From Deltaproteobacteria bacterium (lineage in GTDB: Bacteria > Myxococcota_A > UBA9042 > DTJE01 > S145-11): a DNA stretch of 39,503 bases. Positions within the stretch are counted from its first letter, which is position 1. The number at the start of each line of letters is the position of its first letter. Location of the stretch: contig WGCQ01000206.1 in the NCBI GenBank assembly GCA_015493765.1, positions 1-39,503 on the forward strand. Reading direction: 5' to 3'. The notes below the pieces were generated by a model. That model saw only the letters and a program-made list of their open reading frames with translations. It was not told the DNA's origin and made no database searches. Position numbers and translations under genes: made by a program. Positions 26,729-34,334 of the stretch are shown one piece after another.

Positions 26729-26796
26729 GGCTTCGATGGTAGATACCACCCAGGCCGGGTCCGGCTGAATCGCGAATCAGGCTGGTAATTTGGGGG
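26729..26796. repeat. GGTAGATACCACC hairpin repeat joined to a MITE-like end
   Basis: GGTAGATACCACCCAGGC followed by GGGTCCGG (26738-26764) is shared with 35584-35610. It is directly followed by a GAATCAGGCTGGTAATTTGG end (26774-26796) of the other family. Non-coding, between divergent genes. Confidence 0.5.
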
Positions 26797-26806
26797 ATTA
26801 CCGGAC

Positions 26807-26834
26807 TTGCAATTTATGCCAAAATAATCACAAT
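26807..26834 (+). promoter_or_regulatory. Weak candidate promoter of the tandem AAA+ gene
   Basis: TTGCAA (26807-26812), 16 bp, CACAAT (26829-26834). It starts 10-14 bp after the MITE-like end. The -10 is poor. Confidence 0.3.
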
Positions 26835-26900
26835 GTACTGTATGCTGTCCCGGTGGTGTCCGGGGGTGACATGGGCGAAGGCTGAAATCAAGGTGTTGTT

Positions 26901-28670
26901 ATGTGTTCCGATGGAAATGACGAGGAAAAAACTGGTATCGAGCAATCCGACGTCATGGATGAGATTGAGGATTTGATAAACGATATTGACATGGACCGGA
27001 TTGATATGGACGACGATTCAGATCCGGTAAGCGCCATGGATGACTTTCTGGATACACTGCATGGTATGTGGCGCGACGTGATGGAAGATGGGACCATACC
27101 ATTAAGTAAGGATGACTATATTGACATCACGTTTGACCAAATAATCGGCCTGGATCGGGTGATAGAACGCGTGCAAAACGAAATCATCCCCTTCTTCAAG
27201 GCCGTGCTGGAATTGGAATCGTCTGTTCCTCGGGTGGCCGGTCTGATGATCAGTGGTCCCAGGCATACGGGCAAGAGTCATATTGCCCTTGCCATTATCC
27301 GGGAGTTGGCTTTACATCACGACGTCACCGTTTTTCGCGTACAACTGAGCGACGGTTCAACGGACGACATCGACACCGGCACCCTGGATGAGGTCTTCAA
27401 GCAACTGCAGGAGAAAGAGACTGGTCCGGCGATATTACTGCTCGAAAATATCCCGGGAAAATCCAGTTTTAACGCGGAAACGCTCATGATGAAGTCCGGT
27501 GTGCTGGATGACCTGGCGGATGACCTGATGGAGATGGTGGAGCAAGTCCCCGGACCATTGCTGATGATCGGTACGACCACAGACCTCAAGGACCTGCCTG
27601 CCGGCCTGTTCGACCTCTCGTTGTTTCCATTGAACATCCGGACCCGGTATCCTGACATCATGGCAACGTGGCGGCGTATCATGGAAGACGCAGGGCTTGA
27701 ACCGATTACCACCGGGCTGGACAGGTCATCCAAACTGACGGTTCGCCAGGTAAAACACCTGTTAAAATTTGCAATGATTCATGCGCGGATTGATGGCCGC
27801 AGCACCCTTCAGGAGGGGGATATCCGTTATGCCCGTTCCTTGCTAAAGGCCAAGGAACAGGTATTCGATGTACCCGTAGAGGTACCGAAGGTCGATTTGA
27901 ACTCATTCGTAGGCCACAAGGCCGTCAAGGTCGTGCGGGAACAGTTGCTGCTGCCCATCCGGTATTCCGACCTGGCCCAGCATTACGGTATTCCTCCTGC
28001 CAAGGGCGTGTTCATTACAGGTCCCATGGGATGCGGCAAAACGCACCTGGCGCGCTGTATTGCGGGGGAACTAAAGTGGTCACTGGTCCACCTGAATGTA
28101 GGCAGTTTTGGCAGCGAATACCTGCATGCCCATGAACGGCAGTTACACATGATGGTCAACGACTGGCTGGGGCGCCAGGAACCCATGGTGGTGCTGATGG
28201 ACGAGGTGGACAACCTGGTTCCGTTGGAGGCCAGCAAGGAGGACTGGGCAGCAAGGACAGGCAACATGGTATTGCTGGAAATCGAGAGGCTGTTGCACCG
28301 CAAGGGTGAGCCCCTTTTGGTGGTGGCCGCCACCAGCAGGCCCGAGGACGTAAACCCTGCATTGATCAGGGCGGGCAGGTTGGACTTGCGTATTGACCTG
28401 GGTTTCCCCGATGAACAGGAGCGAGAGGCCCTCTTCCGGCTGTACCTGGGCGAGATCGGCAAGGACCTGGATATTTCCGCCGCCGTACAGCAGCCCTATA
28501 CACCCGCAGAGATCGAACGCGTGTCCAAGCGTACATTGTGGCAGGCCTTTGTTCGCGCCACCAAGACCGGTATCCAATCCCCGCCCAGCGAGGTGGACCT
28601 GCAACAGGCCATGAGGCAGGTACCGCCCCAGGACAAGGTCCTGCACAATCGAGGCAGCGTCAGCAGGTAA
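26901..28670 (+). CDS. Tandem AAA+ ATPase with a degenerate first module
   Basis: A 589-aa cytoplasmic protein. The N-terminal ~75 residues are very acidic (DLINDIDMDRIDMDDDSD). The first AAA+ module (~80-320) keeps a Walker A GPRHTGKS (119-126), but its Walker B reads ILLLEN, without the Asp/Glu pair. The second (~335-560) is complete: Walker A GPMGCGKT (374-381), Walker B VLMDEVD (431-437), sensor 1 AATSR (476-480) and RAGRLDLRI in the Cdc48/FtsH-like position. The ClpX-like zinc or protease domains are missing. The architecture recalls two-ring remodelling ATPases of the Cdc48/p97 group but is much shorter. AAGGTG lies 5 nt before the ATG. It stands alone, so its substrate or partner cannot be read from neighbours. 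Confidence 0.8.
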   Translation: MCSDGNDEEKTGIEQSDVMDEIEDLINDIDMDRIDMDDDSDPVSAMDDFLDTLHGMWRDVMEDGTIPLSKDDYIDITFDQIIGLDRVIERVQNEIIPFFKAVLELESSVPRVAGLMISGPRHTGKSHIALAIIRELALHHDVTVFRVQLSDGSTDDIDTGTLDEVFKQLQEKETGPAILLLENIPGKSSFNAETLMMKSGVLDDLADDLMEMVEQVPGPLLMIGTTTDLKDLPAGLFDLSLFPLNIRTRYPDIMATWRRIMEDAGLEPITTGLDRSSKLTVRQVKHLLKFAMIHARIDGRSTLQEGDIRYARSLLKAKEQVFDVPVEVPKVDLNSFVGHKAVKVVREQLLLPIRYSDLAQHYGIPPAKGVFITGPMGCGKTHLARCIAGELKWSLVHLNVGSFGSEYLHAHERQLHMMVNDWLGRQEPMVVLMDEVDNLVPLEASKEDWAARTGNMVLLEIERLLHRKGEPLLVVAATSRPEDVNPALIRAGRLDLRIDLGFPDEQEREALFRLYLGEIGKDLDISAAVQQPYTPAEIERVSKRTLWQAFVRATKTGIQSPPSEVDLQQAMRQVPPQDKVLHNRGSVSR

Positions 28671-28714
28671 AGGCACCTCACATCTTTTTGATTTGCAAAA
28701 CAGAGCGATTTAAT

Positions 28715-28891
28715 CCAAATAACCTGTCAGATTTGAGTACAAAGTACGCCGAAAGTGGTTCATCTACGTGGAGTTAAGCCAATTTGAGCGCAGGCGTAAT
28801 AGCGGTACGTCGAGCATCAAACAGGTGCAGACGACAAAGTAGGTTAGCCGCTTGCGGCGTACGACTGCCGAATTTAGTCAGGTAATTTGGG
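28715..28891. repeat. MITE-like element, full copy A (177 bp)
   Basis: Starts CCAAATAACCTGTCAGATTTG and ends AATTTAGTCAGGTAATTTGGG, giving imperfect ~20-bp inverted ends. The interior has no gene and shares weak similarity with copy B (AGGT...GACGA...AAG...GCCGCTTG order). It ends 9 bp before the -35 box of the Cys-rich lipoprotein gene. Confidence 0.6.
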
Positions 28892-28900
28892 TTTTAGCCC

Positions 28901-28928
28901 TTGACATGCCCATATCGATATGGATAAT
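28901..28928 (+). promoter_or_regulatory. Promoter of the Cys-rich lipoprotein gene with a palindrome in its spacer
   Basis: TTGACA (28901-28906), 16 bp, GATAAT (28923-28928). The spacer is almost filled by the perfect 14-bp palindrome CCATATCGATATGG (28910-28923). A dimeric protein bound there would block or reshape the promoter. Confidence 0.6.
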
Positions 28929-28983
28929 AGATTGTCCCTTTTATTTGGGGAGGAATAGTGTTCACTTCATTGGAGGTACGGTG

Positions 28984-30666
28984 ATGAAACGTTTTTTGGT
29001 AGCAACATCAGGTTTGCTGTTGCTGTGGGGACTTGCATGCGGCAGTTCCAGCAACGGCAAAAAAACGACCACTGACAACGGTGGTCCCGGAGGAGCCGTG
29101 TGCGGCAACTCCGTCTGCGAATCGGGCGAGACACCGCAGAATTGCCCGTCCGACTGCAAGGGAACTTGCGGTAACGGTACATGTGACCAGGGTGAGACCG
29201 CCCAGACTTGCCCGGCTGACTGCGGTAACAACAACGGTGGGCCAAAGTGCGGCAACGGTGCCTGCGAACAGGGCGAAACCCCTCAGAACTGCCCGTCCGA
29301 CTGCCAGAATGATGTAACGATAGATAACAACAACCCTCCGGATACCAATCCGGGAGCGGTATGCGGCAACGGTAAGTGCGAGCAGGGTGAAACCCACCAG
29401 AACTGCCCGTCCGACTGCCAACAACAGTCCGTATGCGGCAACGGTGCCTGCGAACAGGGTGAAACCCCTCAGAACTGCCCGTCCGACTGCCAGGGCGACG
29501 TAACAAACGATAATGGCAACGACACTACGGGCGGTCCGGTGTGCGGCAACGGCAAATGTGAAGATGGCGAAACCGCGGCAAACTGCCCCGCCGACTGCAG
29601 TGCTCAGAAAATGGACTGTAAAGGGTATGCAAAATGCTGGGGTGACTGCAACAGCAATCACAGTGGCGATGCCTCTTGCGTCACCAACTGCCAGAACCAG
29701 TCCACGACCCAGGCAGTGCAAAATTTCAGCGATTTTCAGGGCTGCCTGAGCCAAAACTGCAAGAATGCTTCGACTAATGATGAACTGAATAAATGCCTTG
29801 AGGCCCACTGCCTCGACCAGTATTTCAAGTGCTTCAGCGGTACCAAGTACCAGAAGTGCACCGATTTGGTCAACTGCCTGAACAACTGTCCCAAGGACGA
29901 CCCCTCTACACCGAAGGTCAACGAACAGCAGCAATGTCTGGGCAATTGTTGGAGCGATTCCACCTACGACACGGAGTGGGACCTGCAGCACCTGATCGAT
30001 TGCGCCAACGGCCTGTGCAAGAACGAATGCCAGGACCCGAAGAGCGATGCCTGCAACCAGTGCTTCAACAATGCATTCTTTGACCAGCAATGCATCCAGT
30101 ACACAAAGAAGTGCTTCCCGAACGGCAATAACACCTGCGGCCAGACCCTGGACTGCCTGGGCACATGCCAGCAGGGCGACAAGCAGTGTGTACAAAATTG
30201 CTTAAACAAAGGCACGCTGGAGGCCCAGAAACAATTCTCCGACTGGCAGCAGTGCGCAGTCAATGCATGCAAGAGCCAGTGTGCGGACACATCGTCCCAG
30301 CAGTGCAACGATTGCTGGAACCAGGTCCTGGGTAATGGCGGTTCCTGCCATGACAAGTACCAGGCGTGCGCTGAGGACATCCCCAACGGTGACCAGCACT
30401 GCAAAGAGAGCTGGAACTGCATGGCCGGTGCAACGACCAATGACGAGTACCTGCAGTGCAAGTACAAGGCGACCAAGGATGCCCAGCAGCAGATCGAAAA
30501 GATCCAGCAGTGCATCGCCCAGAATTGCAAAAACGATTGTGCGGATACCTCGAGCTCGCAGGGCAAGCAGAAATGCCAGACCTGCCTCAAGAACGTGCAG
30601 GATCCGAATAATGGCGCTTGCAAGGACCCGATCAACCAGTGCCTGAGTGATTCGAATCCCAGCTAA
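28984..30666 (+). CDS. Cys-rich lipoprotein with six CGNGxCExGE repeats
   Basis: A 560-aa lipoprotein; lipobox WGLAC at about residue 18. Six copies of a ~22-residue module (CGNG-x-CE-x-GE-T-x-x-NCP-x-DC) occupy residues ~35-205, each with four Cys. The remaining ~350 residues form a second, longer Cys module repeated several times (C-x4-5-C-x3-C...C-x3-C, then a helix containing 'FSDFQGC' or 'FSDWQQC', then C-x4-C). The first module is common in Myxococcota and may bind calcium; that is not shown here. It should be exported and disulfide-bonded. ATG 28984 has GGAGG 7 nt upstream; the earlier track start adds 44 non-signal residues. The next gene, 20 nt on, codes for a relative of the second module. 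Confidence 0.85.
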   Translation: MKRFLVATSGLLLLWGLACGSSSNGKKTTTDNGGPGGAVCGNSVCESGETPQNCPSDCKGTCGNGTCDQGETAQTCPADCGNNNGGPKCGNGACEQGETPQNCPSDCQNDVTIDNNNPPDTNPGAVCGNGKCEQGETHQNCPSDCQQQSVCGNGACEQGETPQNCPSDCQGDVTNDNGNDTTGGPVCGNGKCEDGETAANCPADCSAQKMDCKGYAKCWGDCNSNHSGDASCVTNCQNQSTTQAVQNFSDFQGCLSQNCKNASTNDELNKCLEAHCLDQYFKCFSGTKYQKCTDLVNCLNNCPKDDPSTPKVNEQQQCLGNCWSDSTYDTEWDLQHLIDCANGLCKNECQDPKSDACNQCFNNAFFDQQCIQYTKKCFPNGNNTCGQTLDCLGTCQQGDKQCVQNCLNKGTLEAQKQFSDWQQCAVNACKSQCADTSSQQCNDCWNQVLGNGGSCHDKYQACAEDIPNGDQHCKESWNCMAGATTNDEYLQCKYKATKDAQQQIEKIQQCIAQNCKNDCADTSSSQGKQKCQTCLKNVQDPNNGACKDPINQCLSDSNPS

Positions 30667-30686
30667 CGGGAGCATTGGGAGGCATT

Positions 30687-31454
30687 ATGACGAGGTATTT
30701 TACCCTCATCGTCAGCATGGCATTTGCAATTGCATGTTCGTCGTCATCGAACACGAAGACGGACGCGAACAACGCAAATGACCCCGGCCTTCATTCCGAT
30801 GCCGCAGTGGACATCCCCTCCGAAAACGGGGGGGATGTCCCTGTGGTCGTTGACCATGGCATCGACCATGGACAACCGGCTGTTGATACAAATCAACCGG
30901 ATAACGGAAATCCCGTGGACACCGCGGTTGACACTAACACGGGCGGCGGCTGTCCTTCCGTGGCAGTGTCCGGTTCCACTTGCGCCGAGGTTGGCGCCTG
31001 CATGCTGGCGTGCGATGATGCAACCTACCAGGCTCAGTGCAAGTCGGGCTCCACAAGCAGTGCCACTGCTGACTTCCAGGCCGTGGAGGATTGTGCCAAG
31101 CAGGCAAACTGTGACCCGATATTTACCGGCGAGAAATTTACGCAATGCGTGCTGGACAATTGCGAAACACAGTACGACAAGTGCTTCGTAGGTACAAAGA
31201 CCTGCCAGAGCATCAGGGATTGCCGGAAGGATTGTCCGGCCGGTGACCCGACGTGCCCGGTAAAATGCGTGGCCCAGGGTTCGACCAAGGCCCAGGAAGA
31301 CTACTTCAAGTATGTGACCTGCCTGTTCGACACCGACTGTGTAAAGGTTTTGCACCAGGTAATGGCCAATGGTTGGCCTACTGACGATTGCGAAAAAAAC
31401 GCCAGGGGCATAAACTGCGGTAATTACTGGCAAGCCTGCATGAATCCGCACTGA
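30687..31454 (+). CDS. Cys-rich lipoprotein, relative of the C-terminal module of its neighbour
   Basis: A 255-aa lipoprotein; lipobox AIAC at about residue 15. After an Asp/Asn/Val-rich linker, residues ~85-250 hold one to two copies of the Cys module seen in the previous gene. The Cys spacing is the same (CAEVGACMLACDD, CKSGS, then 'ADFQAVEDCAKQANC', 'FTQCVLDNCETQYDKCF'). It lacks the CGNGxCE repeats. GGGAGG lies just before the ATG at 30687. With only 20 nt between the genes, the two are probably one operon under the promoter at 28901. They may be partners in a surface assembly, or duplicates of one ancestral domain. Confidence 0.8.
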   Translation: MTRYFTLIVSMAFAIACSSSSNTKTDANNANDPGLHSDAAVDIPSENGGDVPVVVDHGIDHGQPAVDTNQPDNGNPVDTAVDTNTGGGCPSVAVSGSTCAEVGACMLACDDATYQAQCKSGSTSSATADFQAVEDCAKQANCDPIFTGEKFTQCVLDNCETQYDKCFVGTKTCQSIRDCRKDCPAGDPTCPVKCVAQGSTKAQEDYFKYVTCLFDTDCVKVLHQVMANGWPTDDCEKNARGINCGNYWQACMNPH

Positions 31455-31555
31455 TCCCTGTCTCTATCCTGTTATCCGCATAAAAAAATCAAAAAGTTTT
31501 CAAATTTTCGTTAGATTTTGATACAATATATTGTCTATTGCTTATAGGAGGTTGT

Positions 31556-32065
31556 ATGCCTGGTGAAATGAGTGTATCGTCCAAGAAAAAGAAGGGCCTG
31601 ACCGAGGGCGCCAAAAAGACCAACAAGGCAAAGCAAAAAACCACGTCTTCAAAGGCGAAGGTGCCGCCGCCATTGTTGAAAGGTGAACCCGGGTCAAAAC
31701 ACAAAAAACAGGACGCTGTTGCCGAATTGAAGCAGTTGTTCGTGGAAATGGACCTGCCGGACAGGATCGTCCCTAACAACGTCAAGTCCTTCCATTACAA
31801 CCGATCTTCCGGTGAGTTGCGGATCGAACTGCACAGCGGATTCGAAAAGGCCTTTGACAAGGACAACGTGATCAAATTCGAGAGCCATGTCGAAGGGCGT
31901 CTGAAACACGGCGTATTCGATCGGATCAAAGGCGTAACCAGGGGATCGGCCTCGATCGTTTCCATCGAAAGGGGTAAGCCCGGACACGTTGACATCACCG
32001 GGAAACTGGGATTCTTCCACAAAACCATGACATTTGCGGACAGCGCTATACCGGATATGCCCTAA
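31556..32065 (+). CDS. Small Lys-rich protein of unknown function
   Basis: A 169-aa protein. The N-terminal ~50 residues are basic and low in complexity (SSKKKKGLTEGAKKTNKAKQKTTSSKAK), which suggests nucleic-acid or membrane-surface contact. The rest is a compact alpha/beta domain (FHYNRSSGELRIELHSGFEKAF...VEGRLKHGVFDRIKGV), not recognised. There is no signal peptide. ATG 31556 has TAGGAGG 4 nt upstream; the ORF-track start at TTG 31538 is not supported. The leader is very AT-rich (TACAAT at 31522-31527, poor -35), so a promoter there is only possible. It ends 5 nt before the 3' end of the convergent pseudokinase gene. Confidence 0.7.
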   Translation: MPGEMSVSSKKKKGLTEGAKKTNKAKQKTTSSKAKVPPPLLKGEPGSKHKKQDAVAELKQLFVEMDLPDRIVPNNVKSFHYNRSSGELRIELHSGFEKAFDKDNVIKFESHVEGRLKHGVFDRIKGVTRGSASIVSIERGKPGHVDITGKLGFFHKTMTFADSAIPDMP

Positions 32066-32070
32066 ATGCC

Positions 32071-34149
32071 CTAAGTGTGTTTCAAGGCTTCCACGACCTC
32101 TGACGCTATTGTCTGTGCGGTTTTGGGACGTTCCCTGGGGTCTTCGGATAAGGACATTTTCAGCAGTGCCAGCACACCAAGTGATAGTTTGGCTTGTTGT
32201 TTCCTGAGTTCTACCAACGCGGCCCCCATGTCCACCGTGGAATCCACCGGTCTGCGTGGTAAATCGTTACCCAGCAACAGGGCAATCACCAACAATGCGT
32301 AGCTATAAATATCGGATGCCACCGTAATCTGACCGCCCATTAGCGCCTCAGGACTAAGAAATGTCTGGTCGCCCCACAAAATGGGTCCATGTTTATCAAA
32401 CCTGGCGTCAGGTATTCCAAAACAACCCACTTGCACGGAATCGCCGGATTTGGACACGTAAATACATGATGGTGACAAACCTTTATGTACAAAACCATGG
32501 CCATGTGCATGATCCACGGCCGCTGCAGTGTTGGAAAGCACACTGATTATGCTTTGCAAGGATAACGGGCCTTGCGACTCGGACATAATGTCTTTAAGAG
32601 AACGTCCTGGCGGTTCCATCGTTACCACGTAGGGCATGTTTTCTATAACTCCGCCTTCTATGGCCTGTACGATCGACGGATGGCGAAGTTCCTTGACCCG
32701 GCCCGCTTCCTCGATGATCCTGTTCAGTTCCGGTTTTATAATCATCTGCCAGGCGTGCATAATCCTGATATGACAGTCCACCCCACTCTGTTTATACAAG
32801 GCGCTAAACGTGCTTACCACGCCACTGTCCCCGAGTTTCTCCTTGATTCCAAACCGGTTATTCAACAACAATTCGACTTGTCTGTTATCCATACCCGTGG
32901 ATTGTGGTTTGTTTCCTTCCTTAACCCAGGCATCCAAAGGCACCACTTCACCCATCATGGCCTGCACATGCCGGATTTCCAGTTGCTGCATCTTGTCCTT
33001 CATCTCCTGGTCCAGCAGCCTCGCCTCTTTCATCCGTCGGATCCCGGCCAGGCAGGTTTCCAGGTCGCCCATTCCTTCAACGGCCTTCAGCGCAAACTTC
33101 ATTGAAGCCACTGCCTTTGCATTTAGCGTACTGTGCAACAGGTAATGTTTCAGGTAATTGCGGGCCTCCTCGGTCCTCCCGTCCTCGATGCAGATTTTTC
33201 CCAGTATCAAGGCCGCGGTCGTGTAACCCTTGTCCGTAGGTTTCAAGGCCCTTAGCAAGCGCTCCGTCAACGGATAGTCCTTATCCTTGAATGCCTGCAT
33301 ACCTGCCTCGAACAGGTTACCCTTGTTCGCCAGCCTGAGCACATCGGAATTTGTTACTGGCTTGGTACTGGCCGCCCTCGCCGCCTCTCCGAACAAACCA
33401 GCCTTTTCATACAATTTCACCGCATCCTGGGGCCGACCAGCGATTTCCAAGGCCCTGGCAGCCTTTTCGGGTTTTGAGGCCTTTAAAAATGCCTGTGCCG
33501 CCCTCGAATAGTCACCGGCCTGCTCGAATGCCTGGGCTGCCTCCTGGAAATGACCCGCAGTAAAAAACGCCTGGGCCGCCTTCGCATATTCCCCTTTACC
33601 TGCCCATACCGATGCCATCACCTGCAAGCGCTCGTACTCGGACGCCCGCTCCTCCAGTATTTTTATGGCACGCTCCTCCTGACCCGCCTCCAGCAACATC
33701 CGCGCAGCCATCACGGGGTTACCGGCCTGCAAATACATCTCGGCCGCCTGGTCCCATTTCCTGGCCACCCTGAAGGCCTCAGCCGCCTTACCTGCCTTGC
33801 CCAGTTTCATAAACCATTCCGCGGCATTCTCATAATCCTTGCCCCGCAGGAACAGTTCGGATGCCCGTTCTTCCTGTCCCACCAGTAAGGCCACCCGGGC
33901 CGCCTCGGAATACTTGTGCCGCCTTATCAGGGTTTCCATGGCCCGCACAAATTCACCGTTTTCCAGGAAGGCCACCACCACGCCCCCCACAATGGGATGC
34001 GCCTCCTGTTGCTGTTGACTGCTGAGCAACGCCATCCTGGGACGGCTTTGCTTGCGCAGTTTCAGCACTACGATCACCGCAACAACGGCAGAAATCAACA
34101 AGCCGATTATTAAATATGGTACAACTCCGGTAACCATCGCTATGTACAT
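32071..34149 (-). CDS. Membrane TPR-like protein with a C-terminal pseudokinase domain
   Basis: A 692-aa protein. Residues ~10-32 form one membrane segment (VVPYLIIGLLISAVVAVIVVL). Residues ~60-370 are helical repeats rich in Ala, Gly and Glu ('AAEAFRVARKWDQAAEMYLQAGN'; 'AAQAFEQAGDYSRAAQAFLKASK'), of TPR/SNAP type. Residues ~430-690 have the outline of a Hanks kinase, but the key residues are replaced: VAIK-type Lys is Arg (HIRIM), HRD is HKG with SPSC in place of KPxN, and DFG is CFG. So it should not transfer phosphate. The Gly loop is also altered (LGDSGVVS). The fold could still bind nucleotide or partners, with the repeats as a scaffold. The start is uncertain (ATG 34149 or 34137); neither has a Shine-Dalgarno. 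Confidence 0.85.
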   Translation of the reverse strand: MYIAMVTGVVPYLIIGLLISAVVAVIVVLKLRKQSRPRMALLSSQQQQEAHPIVGGVVVAFLENGEFVRAMETLIRRHKYSEAARVALLVGQEERASELFLRGKDYENAAEWFMKLGKAGKAAEAFRVARKWDQAAEMYLQAGNPVMAARMLLEAGQEERAIKILEERASEYERLQVMASVWAGKGEYAKAAQAFFTAGHFQEAAQAFEQAGDYSRAAQAFLKASKPEKAARALEIAGRPQDAVKLYEKAGLFGEAARAASTKPVTNSDVLRLANKGNLFEAGMQAFKDKDYPLTERLLRALKPTDKGYTTAALILGKICIEDGRTEEARNYLKHYLLHSTLNAKAVASMKFALKAVEGMGDLETCLAGIRRMKEARLLDQEMKDKMQQLEIRHVQAMMGEVVPLDAWVKEGNKPQSTGMDNRQVELLLNNRFGIKEKLGDSGVVSTFSALYKQSGVDCHIRIMHAWQMIIKPELNRIIEEAGRVKELRHPSIVQAIEGGVIENMPYVVTMEPPGRSLKDIMSESQGPLSLQSIISVLSNTAAAVDHAHGHGFVHKGLSPSCIYVSKSGDSVQVGCFGIPDARFDKHGPILWGDQTFLSPEALMGGQITVASDIYSYALLVIALLLGNDLPRRPVDSTVDMGAALVELRKQQAKLSLGVLALLKMSLSEDPRERPKTAQTIASEVVEALKHT

Positions 34150-34225
34150 GATAACCCATATTCCGGGTTTTTGCAGTTTTTTTCACCCGAATTTTTCACT
34201 TTGTTTTCAATCACAGATGCCCATG

Positions 34226-34270
34226 CCCGAATTACCTGCCTTTTCATTAATGATCTGGCTAAATTTGTGG
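34226..34270. repeat. Degenerate TTTAGTCAGGTAATTTGGG-type end(s)
   Basis: CCCGAATTACCTGCC (34226-34240) matches one inverted end on the minus strand, facing CTGGCTAAATTTG some 15 bp later. It lies between the divergent pseudokinase and M20 genes. Confidence 0.35.
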
Positions 34271-34334
34271 TGGCCAGGCCTTGTTTTATATTTTTTGGGA
34301 CTTATAATTCTTGGGGCTTTTGATGAGGTGTGAA

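Noticed and set aside
29008-30195. 395-aa antisense ORF opposite the Cys-rich lipoprotein
   Set aside because: Its Ala/Val-rich periodic sequence is only the reverse reading of the Cys repeats.
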